A stretch of DNA of 64,000 bases from Acidimicrobiaceae bacterium (GTDB lineage: Bacteria; Actinomycetota; Acidimicrobiia; Acidimicrobiales; Aldehydirespiratoraceae). The stretch spans positions 1-64,000 of the forward strand of contig JAPPMP010000024.1 in assembly GCA_028819005.1 (NCBI GenBank), given 5' to 3'. The notes under the pieces were generated by a model that saw only the letters and a list, made by a program, of their open reading frames with translations, was not told where the DNA came from and made no database searches. The translations under genes and the position numbers were made by a program. Below are positions 54,417 through 64,000 of the stretch, piece by piece. Each line of letters opens with the position of its first letter. Positions within the stretch are counted from its first letter, which is position 1.

Positions 54417-55837
54417 CTTTCGATCTCCGTGTCGGTGCGGACGGTACGCAGGTAGAAGAAGGCACTGGCCAGCGACAACACCATCACAAACAGCGCGTAG
54501 GCAGCGGCGACGTTGTTGTTGCGGAAGTCGGCGTACTGACGGAAGGTCTCATTGGTCAGAACCGTCACCGTGTCGCCGCCTCCGAGAGCAATCACCACCG
54601 CGAACACCTGCAGGGCGAGGATCGTCCGCAAGATCAGCGCGACTTGAACGCTCGGCCTCAGCAGTGGAAGCATCACGTAACGCACCCGTTGCCAATATGA
54701 CGCTCCGAACAATTCAGCTGCTTCGAGGTTTTCGTCGGGAATCGCTTGGAGCCCTGAAACAAGGATCACCATCACGATCGATGTGGATCGCCAAATCTCT
54801 GCCACGACGATCGCGAGGATGATCCAGTTGCGCGTCTGCGAACTGAGGAACACATGGGGAGAGTCGATGATTCCGAGACCTTCGAGAACTGAGTTCAAGA
54901 GGCCGTTGCCGGTGAAGACCGAGAAGAACAGAGTGCCGACGGCCAAGTCGCTCATTCCCATGGGAATCGTGAATACGTAGAGGAACCACGAGTTGAACTT
55001 GAGCCGTGCGTGGATCACCAACGACATGAGCAGCGCCAGAGCGAACTGCGCGGGAATGATCAGAACGAGCAGAAGAAGCGTGGTCCGCCAAGCAGGATCA
55101 AAGAAGCGGTCATTGAACATCTTCTTGATGAACTCGGTCGTGAACTCTCCGGCGGACCCTCGATCGATCCGACCCGTTACTTCATCTCCGAAGACCTGGA
55201 TGAATCGCGACGGCGCCCAACCCTGGGCAGACTCGCCGGGATCTGTGCCGCGGACATTGAACCAGACTTCAAGGATCGCGACCTCCACGATCGCGGCGGG
55301 GGCGCGTGGTTCAACGAAGGCAACCTCCGTCCCACCTTCGCCCGGACCGTCTCGCAGCGTTGTTCGGGGATCATCCGGTTCGCCGAGCTTCGGCCTGACC
55401 GTGCCGCTCAGCGGAGTGCCGTCGGGACCCTCCTCCCGTACACGGATGCGCGATTCGGGAGCCCAGCCGTCCACGGTGGTGCCGTCGGGTTGAGTGACCG
55501 CAACTCGGAACCACGTTTCAGTGAGCAGGTCAGTCGCATCGGCGTCGGTGAGAAGATTGCCCTGCCTTCCCAGGACTTCGACCGTGACTCCCTGCGAGAG
55601 GCGACCGGACTCTGAGTCCTTCAGGCTAGGCCCTTCTCGCAACGGCAAAACCGCTTCATCGTCCCAGATGGAGAGCCGCAGACCCTCATACATCGGATAA
55701 GCGAAGAAGAACCCGAGGAAGATCAGGACTGGCGCGACGAGCATGTAGGGAGTCGCCGCCCGCCGAATGTCACGCAGTCTGCTCTTCTGCGCCTGCGGAA
55801 TCTGTTCGCTAGACGAAGCTGGGGTGATCAAGTTCAA
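54413..55837 (-). CDS. sugar ABC transporter permease (MalF type) with two inserted SH3b-like domains
   Basis: The product has 474 residues, about 160 more than usual. Helix 1 covers about 31-53 (YMLVAPVLIFLGFFFAYPMY). The loop to helix 2 (about residues 60-240) holds two bacterial SH3-like units: LREGPSLKDSESGRLSQGVT with WFRVAVTQPDGTTVDGWAPE, and LRDGPGEGGTEVAFVEPRAP with WFNVRGTDPGESAQGWAPSR. The permease part then resumes with TLLLLVLIIPAQFALALLMS and ends with the EAA loop LEAAELFGASYWQRVRYVML. Frame is unbroken. The insertion should face the outside and may hold the transporter at the cell wall. Confidence 0.88.
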   Translation of the reverse strand: MNLITPASSSEQIPQAQKSRLRDIRRAATPYMLVAPVLIFLGFFFAYPMYEGLRLSIWDDEAVLPLREGPSLKDSESGRLSQGVTVEVLGRQGNLLTDADATDLLTETWFRVAVTQPDGTTVDGWAPESRIRVREEGPDGTPLSGTVRPKLGEPDDPRTTLRDGPGEGGTEVAFVEPRAPAAIVEVAILEVWFNVRGTDPGESAQGWAPSRFIQVFGDEVTGRIDRGSAGEFTTEFIKKMFNDRFFDPAWRTTLLLLVLIIPAQFALALLMSLVIHARLKFNSWFLYVFTIPMGMSDLAVGTLFFSVFTGNGLLNSVLEGLGIIDSPHVFLSSQTRNWIILAIVVAEIWRSTSIVMVILVSGLQAIPDENLEAAELFGASYWQRVRYVMLPLLRPSVQVALILRTILALQVFAVVIALGGGDTVTVLTNETFRQYADFRNNNVAAAYALFVMVLSLASAFFYLRTVRTDTEIER

Positions 55838-55866
55838 CGGGGTCCACTATCGCACAAAGGACCCTG

Positions 55867-55902
55867 GCGTTCCCGGTGCGCCGACATGCGCACCGGGAAC
55901 GC
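55867..55902 (-). promoter_or_regulatory. perfect 15-bp stem-loop between binding protein and permease genes
   Basis: GCGTTCCCGGTGCGC (55867-55881) and GCGCACCGGGAACGC (55888-55902) pair without mismatch around six bases. It sits in the 100-base gap of one operon and has no T-run. Such stems often protect the binding-protein mRNA or reduce downstream expression, as known for malE-malF. Confidence 0.75.
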
Positions 55903-55937
55903 TTTGGGAGGGGACCGTCAGTAGTGGGTCGGGTGTG

Positions 55938-57389
<1,452 letters not shown>

Positions 57390-57414
57390 CAGGTTCTCCT
57401 CTTGGATCTTGCAA

Positions 57415-57481
57415 CCCACCGACATCGGTGGGACTTGTTCCCCCAACGTTTTCGGGATGTCAATCCTCAACGTTTCGGAAG
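57415..57481 (-). promoter_or_regulatory. leader hairpin and two CAACGTTT(T)CGG boxes before the binding-protein gene
   Basis: CCCACCGA-CA-TCGGTGGG (57415-57432) forms an 8-bp stem 25 bases before the ATG. Upstream of it CAACGTTTTCGG (57444-57455) and CAACGTTTCGGAAG (57468-57481) are close copies. GTTTCGGAA also occurs in the palindrome before the mannosidase, so these are candidate LacI sites. Confidence 0.5.
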
Positions 57482-57587
57482 TGATGGCCAATTTAGACAT
57501 TGATCCGTGTTGGCGTCAACTCATCCACAACCGAAACTCGTCAGACGCCGCTTTCGCGGTCAGTGGTGAAACGCCTCGAAGATTCGC

Positions 57588-60278
57588 TTACTCCGAGGTC
57601 TGGTGTGCTAGGAGCTCAGCGACGTAATCGTAGATTCGGCGCTGGATCCTGAGATCGTTCAACGATCGCCCCAGTTCGGCGATCACAGGAACCGGGGCGT
57701 CGGGCAGGCTCACTTCGGCCTCAGGACACTCGAGCCGGAGCCGGTTGAACGCTGCTGACAACGCCAATTCCCGACTCTCGCGTTCGTTGACCAACACCTG
57801 ATGGAGAACAAGGTGGTATGCGTCGCCGGTCAATTCTCCCAGCGACTCCCGCAAGTCGGCCGCCTCGTCCCACAACTGAAGAGACTTTTCCTGCAGGGCC
57901 TCGACAATGCTCTCGTCGGGGAGCGAACGCGACCTGCCGCCGCGGTCTGCCGCGAACCCGTGCATCATCACTGAAACCTCGGCTGGAATGCCATTGAGGC
58001 TCTCGAGGATCACAGGAAGCTCGACGATCTCGCGAGCTCCGACCTCTGTGCCGGCCAGCGTCTTCGGCAGTCCCGCCGGATTGTAGAAGCGAGCCAACGG
58101 GCCGTCGGCTCCGAAGCGGAGCGCGGTGATCGGCAAATTGCACCGCAACGGCTCCCATCGAGTGCATGTTCCCTCACTTCCGACAACCTCAACTGCTATG
58201 GGCGGATTGCGAAACGACTCGCACAGGGCAGCGAACTCGTCCGAATCGGGCGGCGCATCGACCACAGAGACCCCGAGTTCGTGCCGAGTTGCTCTCTCGC
58301 ATCGCGCTCCCGGAACATACATCGAAGGGCCTGCATCGCCTGCGCGTCCTTGCAATCCTGTCTTGGCGAGCCACTCGACGCTGCGCCGTAGCGCAATAGC
58401 GATCTCGCCGTCGTCGCCGACGCGATACGCCCGCAAGCCCCTCGCATGCACAATCACCGAGCGGCCATTTTCAAACGAAGCAACAAAGTCCTGAAACGGA
58501 AAAGTCGCAACCTCATCAACCTCGCGCTGCCCCATGAGAACCCGTGCAAGTCCAGCGTCGATCTCATGACCGAACAACTCCGTGTCGATCGCCTCACGTT
58601 GCACAACATCGAAAGGCATCCCGGCTAGCACCGTCCCGGTCTGGCCCGGGGAGAAGAGCAACTCCGCGATGTAATCCGTGCCGCTACTGTCGATATCGAT
58701 CTGAAGTTCGACCGTTTTTGTGTGGCTGAATCGAAACCGCATCGAAACGTGAATCTCTCCAGCCGGCCAATCCGCCTTCAACTCGATGAGGAGAACGACG
58801 TCGAGATCACTTGCGGATTCAACCTCAGCATGCATCACTCGCCCGAGTGCCAACCGCTCTCTCGGCTCGCTCGAATACGTGTCGCCCACATCGCGGTGCA
58901 CGCTAAGGGGTCCGATGACCACACCACCGATGTCTATGGTGCCGTTGTCACCGACGGTCACGGACCCGAAAGGGCTTTTGACCTCGTCCAAAGGGATACC
59001 AGGAGAGTTTGTGAAGCGCTCCACCGCAGAGACAGGCGCCAAGCCGAGGCCTTCGGACTCGAAGGCCATGACTTCCTGGCCCACCCTTAAGCTTCCCGAA
59101 CGCGCAAATGGTGTGCTCGACAACACATAGCGCCCGTCCTGCATTCCTCTCGCCAACCATCTGATCGAGCGTTCGGCGTCTTGCTTCAGCTCGTCGAGAA
59201 GCCGACGATAGGAACGCTCCATCCGCTCGTGGACGGGATCGACGCTCACACCGCAGATGCAGTCGTGGATCACATTTCGCAAGAGTTCTCGGTCCCACTG
59301 GTCGTACTGCTCTGAACGGTATGGAGCGCCACAGGCAGCGGCGAGCGTCGCCAACGGTTCGCAGACCCGGTGCAACGCGTGTTCGACATCGGCATGCAGA
59401 ACCTTCAAGTAGGTCCTTGTCGACAGGGTCCCGGGAAACGTCGAGCCATACTTCCCCGACAGCAGTTCCCCGTCGATCTTCGGGGCGGAAGTTGAATATT
59501 CGGCAACAGCACGTGCGTAGTCCTCGGGCGAAGACTCGACCAGATCAACTGCGTCCCAACGCTCGCCGCTCTCACGATAGATGGTGAAGGGGTCCTCGGG
59601 TTCGGTTTCAAGGTCATATCCGTCGAAGAGCGGAATGGGCAGCCCGCGGTAGTACTCGACGAGCTTGTCGTACTCGCCCTGAAGTCGCCGCGTGGCGAGC
59701 GATTTGGTCCGTGAGATTCCATACAGGTTGCGATACCCCCCGAAGAGGTTGATCGCGGCAATCTCGGTACCGTCGGGCGACGCCCAATTGAAAACCGGCT
59801 CCAGTTCGGGCACGCCGCGCCACACGTACGCGGTTGAAACCCCGAACATCGCAAGAATCTGCGGTGCTTGGGAAATATGGCCGAAGGTGTCGACCAACCA
59901 CGCTGTCTGAGTCTTGCCACCGTAGCGAGCGGCGTCGGTGGTGCCGGCACTTGTGTTGCGCACCAGCAGTTCACCGCTGGCCATTCGCCAATCCGGCTGA
60001 CTGTAGAGCGGGCCGATACCGAGTACGCCGGCGCTCACCAACCGCGCAACCAATGCCTCGTATTTCGGCTGGGTTCGAAGCAGATCTTCGAGCGCGAGCG
60101 TCTGGCCGTCGAACAAGTACTGATAGCTGGGATTGGCCTTTTGGAGTTCATCAATTGCGTCGATCAACTCGGGGATCCACTTGGTCGTGTACTCCTCGGT
60201 CAAAAACCACTCGCGATCCCAGTGGGTGTGGTTGATGATGTGCACTGATCTCGATTGTTCGGGGGAGAGTTCGGTCAT
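57588..60278 (-). CDS. alpha-mannosidase, GH38 family
   Basis: The product has 896 residues. The GH38 zinc site starts with HTHWDREW (His17, His19 region, Asp21) and the catalytic nucleophile is Asp130 in TAWLVDTFGHISQAP. FNWASPDGTEIAAINLFGGY, SEQYDQWDRELLRNVIHDCI and CGVSVDPVHERMERSYRRLL (middle helical domain) also fit. No signal peptide is seen, so it acts in the cytoplasm on imported mannosides. A LacI-type operator precedes it, and the transporter operon lies directly downstream on the same strand. Confidence 0.9.
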   Translation of the reverse strand: MTELSPEQSRSVHIINHTHWDREWFLTEEYTTKWIPELIDAIDELQKANPSYQYLFDGQTLALEDLLRTQPKYEALVARLVSAGVLGIGPLYSQPDWRMASGELLVRNTSAGTTDAARYGGKTQTAWLVDTFGHISQAPQILAMFGVSTAYVWRGVPELEPVFNWASPDGTEIAAINLFGGYRNLYGISRTKSLATRRLQGEYDKLVEYYRGLPIPLFDGYDLETEPEDPFTIYRESGERWDAVDLVESSPEDYARAVAEYSTSAPKIDGELLSGKYGSTFPGTLSTRTYLKVLHADVEHALHRVCEPLATLAAACGAPYRSEQYDQWDRELLRNVIHDCICGVSVDPVHERMERSYRRLLDELKQDAERSIRWLARGMQDGRYVLSSTPFARSGSLRVGQEVMAFESEGLGLAPVSAVERFTNSPGIPLDEVKSPFGSVTVGDNGTIDIGGVVIGPLSVHRDVGDTYSSEPRERLALGRVMHAEVESASDLDVVLLIELKADWPAGEIHVSMRFRFSHTKTVELQIDIDSSGTDYIAELLFSPGQTGTVLAGMPFDVVQREAIDTELFGHEIDAGLARVLMGQREVDEVATFPFQDFVASFENGRSVIVHARGLRAYRVGDDGEIAIALRRSVEWLAKTGLQGRAGDAGPSMYVPGARCERATRHELGVSVVDAPPDSDEFAALCESFRNPPIAVEVVGSEGTCTRWEPLRCNLPITALRFGADGPLARFYNPAGLPKTLAGTEVGAREIVELPVILESLNGIPAEVSVMMHGFAADRGGRSRSLPDESIVEALQEKSLQLWDEAADLRESLGELTGDAYHLVLHQVLVNERESRELALSAAFNRLRLECPEAEVSLPDAPVPVIAELGRSLNDLRIQRRIYDYVAELLAHQTSE

Positions 60279-60329
60279 GCGCAGACGGGCTTTCGCTGCT
60301 TCTCATGATCGGGCGTCCAGATTTCCATA

Positions 60330-60344
60330 AGGTTTCGGAAACCT
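60330..60344 (-). promoter_or_regulatory. LacI-type operator before the mannosidase
   Basis: AGGTTTC-G-GAAACCT is a perfect 15-base palindrome in the gap between the LacI gene and the mannosidase, 52 bases before the mannosidase ATG. The GTTTCGGAA core recurs near the binding-protein promoter (57472-57480). Confidence 0.65.
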
Positions 60345-60384
60345 AGGGCTTGCACGGTGGCCTGTCAACGTTTCGCTCTCGGAC

Positions 60385-61419
60385 CTACCGGACAGGGCCC
60401 GTCGAGTCCCTCACGACGATCTCGCCTTCAAGCAGTACTTGAGGGTTCGCTTCAGAGGTCTCGTCGACCAAGTCGAGGAGTTGAAGACACAGGGTCTCGC
60501 CCACGATTCGCGGTGATCGGCGAACGGTGGTCAAACCTGGCGTCGCGTAGCGTCCGGCGATGATGTCGTCGAAGCCGGTGACGCTCAGCTCTTCAGGCAC
60601 ACGTATGCCCGCGTCTCGAGCCGCGCCGAGAACCCCGAGCGCCAACAGATCATTCTGCGCCACAATGGCCGTTGGCCGATCACTTCTCCGGAAGAGCTTT
60701 TGCGCAGCGGTGTAGCCGGAGTCCTCGTCGAAATCGGCTTCGACGATCAGATCGGGATCAACCGCAATGCCGAGGCCGGTAACGGCGTTCTCGAAAGAGA
60801 GGAAGCGATGGTGCGACATGCTGAAGCGAGCCGGTTCGATGATGCAGGCGATCCGACGATGTCCGAATGCCACGAGGTGCTCAACGATCGGACTCATGAC
60901 GTGGTCGACGTCGTCAACGAACGGGAAGTCGGGATTGTCGCAGCCTCGACCGAACGCAACGAACGGGAAGTCAGCCTCAGCAAGAAAGCCGATACGGGGA
61001 TCGTCAACCTCGGTACGAACAAGCACGAAGCCGTCGACTTGCCTCCAGACGAGGGCCTGCTCGTAATTCTTGAAATCACTCGCAGGAGCGACGCCCACGG
61101 TCAACCGAACCTCGACCTGCTTGGCGGTCGCGGTCGCAACCAGCCCGGACAAGAGCTCGGCAAAGAACGCATTGCTGAAATGGAGTTCGCTCTGGGGCAG
61201 CACGAGACCAATGGCGTCGGCCCGGACAGAACCGGTCTTGAGTCGACGTGCTTCCAGATTCGGGACATAGCCGAGTTCGGCGGCCACCGCGCGGGCTCGT
61301 TCCTTGGTTTTCTCCGCAACATCCCATTTGTCGTTCAGTGCCCGTGAAGTCTGCGTGACCGACATGCCCAATTCCCTTGCAACGTCATGGAGGGTCACTC
61401 TGCCATTCGCGGGGTCCAT
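60385..61419 (-). CDS. LacI-family transcriptional regulator
   Basis: The product has 344 residues from the ATG at 61419 (DPANGRVTLHDVARELGMSV). The helix-turn-helix and hinge are VTLHDVARELGMSVTQTSRA and NLEARRLKTGSVRADAIGLV. The periplasmic-binding-like sensor domain contains FLAEADFPFVAFGRGCDNPD and FDDIIAGRYATPGLTTVRRS. CGTTTCGG in inverted orientation lies directly before the start (61422-61429), suggesting autoregulation. It probably senses a mannose-containing sugar. A longer start at 61500 adds 27 residues that are not family-like. Confidence 0.9.
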   Translation of the reverse strand: MDPANGRVTLHDVARELGMSVTQTSRALNDKWDVAEKTKERARAVAAELGYVPNLEARRLKTGSVRADAIGLVLPQSELHFSNAFFAELLSGLVATATAKQVEVRLTVGVAPASDFKNYEQALVWRQVDGFVLVRTEVDDPRIGFLAEADFPFVAFGRGCDNPDFPFVDDVDHVMSPIVEHLVAFGHRRIACIIEPARFSMSHHRFLSFENAVTGLGIAVDPDLIVEADFDEDSGYTAAQKLFRRSDRPTAIVAQNDLLALGVLGAARDAGIRVPEELSVTGFDDIIAGRYATPGLTTVRRSPRIVGETLCLQLLDLVDETSEANPQVLLEGEIVVRDSTGPVR

Positions 61420-61553
61420 AACCGAAACGCTACCAGCGCGCCCACAGGTCTCTTGTCTCTGCTTGCCTCTGTTTGTCTCTCTTGTTCTCGTCTCATGCAC
61501 GGTGGTCTCAGGGAGGGATAGCGGGCATGTGAAGCGCTCGCTACGGTTGGGAG

Positions 61554-62348
61554 ATGGAACAGGTCGAGCCGCGTCGTGTCCTGCTGGCAGGCGACACTCA
61601 CGGCAACGGTCGTTGGGTCGGCGCCCTCTGCAAGTTGGCCCAGCAGCACCGATGCGAGGTGATCCTGCAACTCGGCGACTTCGGCTATTGGCCCCACACC
61701 TCCAAGGGGCGCCGCTTCCTGGACCAAGTCGACAGGCACGCTGAACGCTATGGGATCAGTGGTTTCTACTGGATCGACGGAAACCACGAAAACCACGACA
61801 TGCTGGCCGCCGAGGAAGCCGACGACGACGGATTCGCCACCATCCGCGACCGTTGCCGTTACGCACCGCGCGGTCATCGCTGGCGTTGGGGCCAGGTCGA
61901 TTTCGGGGCACTCGGCGGCGCTTTCTCGATGGATCACCATTACCGCGTCGAGGGTGTGAACTGGTGGGCTGGCGAGATGCTCGCCGATGCCGATGTGACG
62001 CGTCTGGGCGACGGTCCGCTCGACGTGCTGTTGTGCCATGATGCACCCGAGGGTGCGCCGATCCGAGAATTCGAGCTTCGGCCACGCGATGCATTGCTGT
62101 GCTTGCAAGTACGCGAGCGCATCCTGCAGGCAGTGAAGACCACGAGGCCCAAGCTGGTGGTTCATGGCCACTGGCACCGCCGAAGCAGCAGCGAATTGAC
62201 TTGGGCCGTCGCCGGCGATGAGGGTTCACGCAGGTTGTCCACACAGGTGGAGGGATTGGCTGCTGACAAGCAGGGCGATCATCGAGCTTGGGCGATCCTG
62301 GAAGTCGACCCCCTCAACTTCATCGACGGTGAAGCGCGAGTATCGTAA
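61554..62348 (+). CDS. calcineurin-like metallophosphoesterase
   Basis: The product has 264 residues with all family blocks: LLAGDTHGNGRW, LQLGDFGYWPH, IDGNHENHDML, VLLCHDAPEG and VVHGHWHRRS. The two-metal site is therefore complete. The substrate (phosphoprotein, nucleotide or other phosphoester) cannot be told. It is divergent from the LacI gene and is followed by an SDR gene after 40 bases. Confidence 0.9.
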   Translation: MEQVEPRRVLLAGDTHGNGRWVGALCKLAQQHRCEVILQLGDFGYWPHTSKGRRFLDQVDRHAERYGISGFYWIDGNHENHDMLAAEEADDDGFATIRDRCRYAPRGHRWRWGQVDFGALGGAFSMDHHYRVEGVNWWAGEMLADADVTRLGDGPLDVLLCHDAPEGAPIREFELRPRDALLCLQVRERILQAVKTTRPKLVVHGHWHRRSSSELTWAVAGDEGSRRLSTQVEGLAADKQGDHRAWAILEVDPLNFIDGEARVS

Positions 62349-62388
62349 GCGCACTCCGACCACCGACAGATGCTGGAGAATGCTCCCC

Positions 62389-63207
62389 ATGCCTCAAGGT
62401 TCAGATTATCCGTCGCTAGCGAACAAGACCGTGCTGGTTACGGGTGCGGGAGCCGGGATCGGTCGGGCAATCGCGCGGCGATTCGCCGCGGCGGGCGCCA
62501 AGGTAGCCGTCAACGATGTGGACGCAGGACGGGTCGACCGTGCTGTAGCCGAGATCGTCGCCGACGGCGGTGAGGCGACCGGGGCGCCTGCCGACGTCTC
62601 CGACTCCACGGAGGTCGACTCCATGGTCGACGAGATCATCGAAGCCCACGGCACGATCGACGTGCTGATCAACAACGCCGGACTCGTCAGTCCGATGCTG
62701 CACTTCTTTGAAGCAGACGAGGCCTGGTGGCGTCGAATCATCGACGTCAACCTCACAGGCCACTTTCTGGTGTCGCATCCCGTCGCTCGCATCATGGCTC
62801 GCAACGGAGGCGGTTGCATTGTCAACATGAGCTCTGGCGGCGCCACCAACGCGCACAGAGCCTTCACCGCCTATGACGCGGCAAAGGGCGGCGTCGAAGC
62901 GCTGACCAGGGCGATGGCACTCGATCTCGGTCCCTACAACATTCGCGTCAACGCACTGATGCCCGGTTCCATCGACACCACGGGCATGTCACTGGACGAC
63001 CGGAAACTGAGAGGCGAGAACGTGCCGCTGGGACGGATCGGCGAGGTCGGCGACATGACCGGGGCAGCTCTGTTTCTGGCGTCTGACGACGCCGGCTACA
63101 TCACCGGAGATGTGATCAAAATCGATGGCGGGATGACAGCGCAGCAGCGTTCCGCCACCGTCGACATCATGTTGCCGTCGGACTTTCCCGAACTCGAAGA
63201 TCTCTAG
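62389..63207 (+). CDS. short-chain dehydrogenase/reductase
   Basis: The product has 272 residues from the ATG at 62389 (PQGSDYPSLANKTVLVTGAG) with GGAG eleven bases before. The cofactor motif is TGAGAGIGRAIA, with AVNDVD after the second strand pointing to NAD preference; INNAG, the catalytic Ser in NMSSGGA and YDAAK follow. The end DVIKIDGGMTAQ is canonical. It lies two bases before an FAD oxidoreductase gene, so both may act in one pathway. The substrate is unknown. Confidence 0.9.
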   Translation: MPQGSDYPSLANKTVLVTGAGAGIGRAIARRFAAAGAKVAVNDVDAGRVDRAVAEIVADGGEATGAPADVSDSTEVDSMVDEIIEAHGTIDVLINNAGLVSPMLHFFEADEAWWRRIIDVNLTGHFLVSHPVARIMARNGGGCIVNMSSGGATNAHRAFTAYDAAKGGVEALTRAMALDLGPYNIRVNALMPGSIDTTGMSLDDRKLRGENVPLGRIGEVGDMTGAALFLASDDAGYITGDVIKIDGGMTAQQRSATVDIMLPSDFPELEDL

Positions 63208-63209
63208 TC

Positions 63210-64000
63210 GTGGCCACTGGCGCATCAAAGCCGCTCAGGAACAGCTACGACGTTGTGATTGTCGGCGGGGCGATGATCGGTTCGTCGATCGCTTGGTTTT
63301 TGAGCGATCTCAAGTCCAGCAAGGGCGATTTCGACGGTTCGGTGCTGGTCGTCGAACGAGATCCGAGCTATGAGAATTCCTCAACCGGCCGAACCAACAG
63401 CTGCATGCGTCAACAGTTCTCCAACGGACTCAATATCAAGATCTCCCAGTTCGGCGCGGAGTATGTGCGCAACTTCGCGCGCTGCATGGGGAGCGATTCC
63501 GGAGCTCCTGAGCTTGCAGTCAACCACTTCGGCTACATGTATCTCGCCTCAGACCAGGAATTCGCGGACGTGTTGCGCCACAACCAGCAGATCCAGCGTT
63601 CCCTCGGCGCCGGAACGCGGATGATGGACCCCGACGAGATCGCATCCGAGTACCCCTTCTACAACGTTGAGGACATCATCTGCGGCAGCCACAACCTCGT
63701 CGATGAAGGGTATTTCGACGGAGGCACGATGTTCGACTGGTGGCGTAGAAAAGCCAGCCACAACGGCGTCGAATACCTGGCCAACGAGGTGGTCGGCGTC
63801 GATCGTCGGGCAGACGCCGTTCGCAGCGTCAGGTTGGCGACAGGCGAGGACCTCTCGGTCGGCAACGTCGTAAACGCTTCGGGCCCCCGGGCCGCGCTGA
63901 CGGCTCGGATGGCAGGTCTGGAGCTGCCCGTGGAACCCAGACGCCGTTACACATTCATGTTCGACGCGGCACAGAGGCTAAAGCGAGATCTGCCGTTGAC
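63210..64000 (+). CDS. FAD-dependent oxidoreductase (DAO family), cut by the window end
   Basis: The frame opens with GTG at 63210 and stays open to base 64000, giving 263 codons of an unfinished protein. YDVVIVGGAMIGSSIAWFLS is the FAD dinucleotide motif, RTNSCMRQQFSNGLNIKISQ follows, and VVNASGPRAALTARMAGLEL precedes RRRYTFMFDA. It resembles the N-terminal half of glycine/sarcosine oxidase-like proteins. It is two bases after the SDR gene. Confidence 0.85.
   Translation, partial: MATGASKPLRNSYDVVIVGGAMIGSSIAWFLSDLKSSKGDFDGSVLVVERDPSYENSSTGRTNSCMRQQFSNGLNIKISQFGAEYVRNFARCMGSDSGAPELAVNHFGYMYLASDQEFADVLRHNQQIQRSLGAGTRMMDPDEIASEYPFYNVEDIICGSHNLVDEGYFDGGTMFDWWRRKASHNGVEYLANEVVGVDRRADAVRSVRLATGEDLSVGNVVNASGPRAALTARMAGLELPVEPRRRYTFMFDAAQRLKRDLPL

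Overview
The window is GC-rich, with dense, short-gapped gene strings, many GTG starts, several likely leaderless starts, a mycobacterial-type SOS box and a furA-katG pair. The order uvrA, uvrC, rapZ, gap, pgk, tpiA, secG is typical of Actinobacteria. Together with the aerobic CO dehydrogenase locus this suggests an uncultured, aerobic, heterotrophic actinobacterium that oxidises carbon monoxide, possibly of the class Acidimicrobiia. The phylum is well supported; the class is only a guess.

Layout. 0-0.5 kb: the broken end of an IS256-type insertion sequence. 0.5-10.9 kb: DNA repair (uvrA under an SOS box, uvrC), a methyltransferase whose N-terminus is built from a hairpin-bearing repeat, rapZ, and the lower-glycolysis string gap-pgk-tpiA followed by secG. 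The yvcK and whiA genes usually found after rapZ are missing here. 10.9-22.7 kb: a form I molybdenum CO dehydrogenase locus. coxM-coxS-coxL, an XdhC-YHS maturation factor and coxG are followed by five tiny one-helix membrane proteins. Converging on these from the other strand are coxD and coxE homologues, three unknown small genes and a second XdhC. A divergent mocA would make the cytosine-dinucleotide form of the molybdenum cofactor that this enzyme class needs.

22.7-27.7 kb: a decaying accessory stretch beside a tRNA-Leu gene, holding two toxin-antitoxin pairs, an amidohydrolase, a two-domain alpha/beta-barrel protein and three gene remnants (alcohol dehydrogenase, N-acyl-D-amino-acid deacylase, RidA). 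27.7-30.4 kb: furA-katG peroxide defence. 30.5-34.6 kb: a divergent catabolic-looking set (class-V aminotransferase; M24 hydrolase, PhyH oxygenase, maleate-isomerase-like enzyme). 35-45 kb: a pyrophosphate-type phosphofructokinase and the glycogen genes glgB-glgC converging on glgP-glgX-glgA. 45-51.3 kb: an FAD oxidoreductase, a J-domain protein, a single-chain fused electron-transfer flavoprotein, and cobU-cobT-cobS.

51.3-61.5 kb: a lipoprotein, then a sugar ABC transporter, a GH38 alpha-mannosidase and a LacI regulator that look like one mannoside uptake and degradation regulon. One permease carries two SH3b-like domains inserted in its first external loop. 61.5-64 kb: a metallophosphoesterase, a short-chain dehydrogenase and the start of another FAD oxidoreductase that runs off the window.

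The strongest candidates for something undescribed are the five-gene membrane cassette in the CO dehydrogenase operon, the SH3b-decorated permease, and the hairpin repeat found both inside a coding region and between genes.
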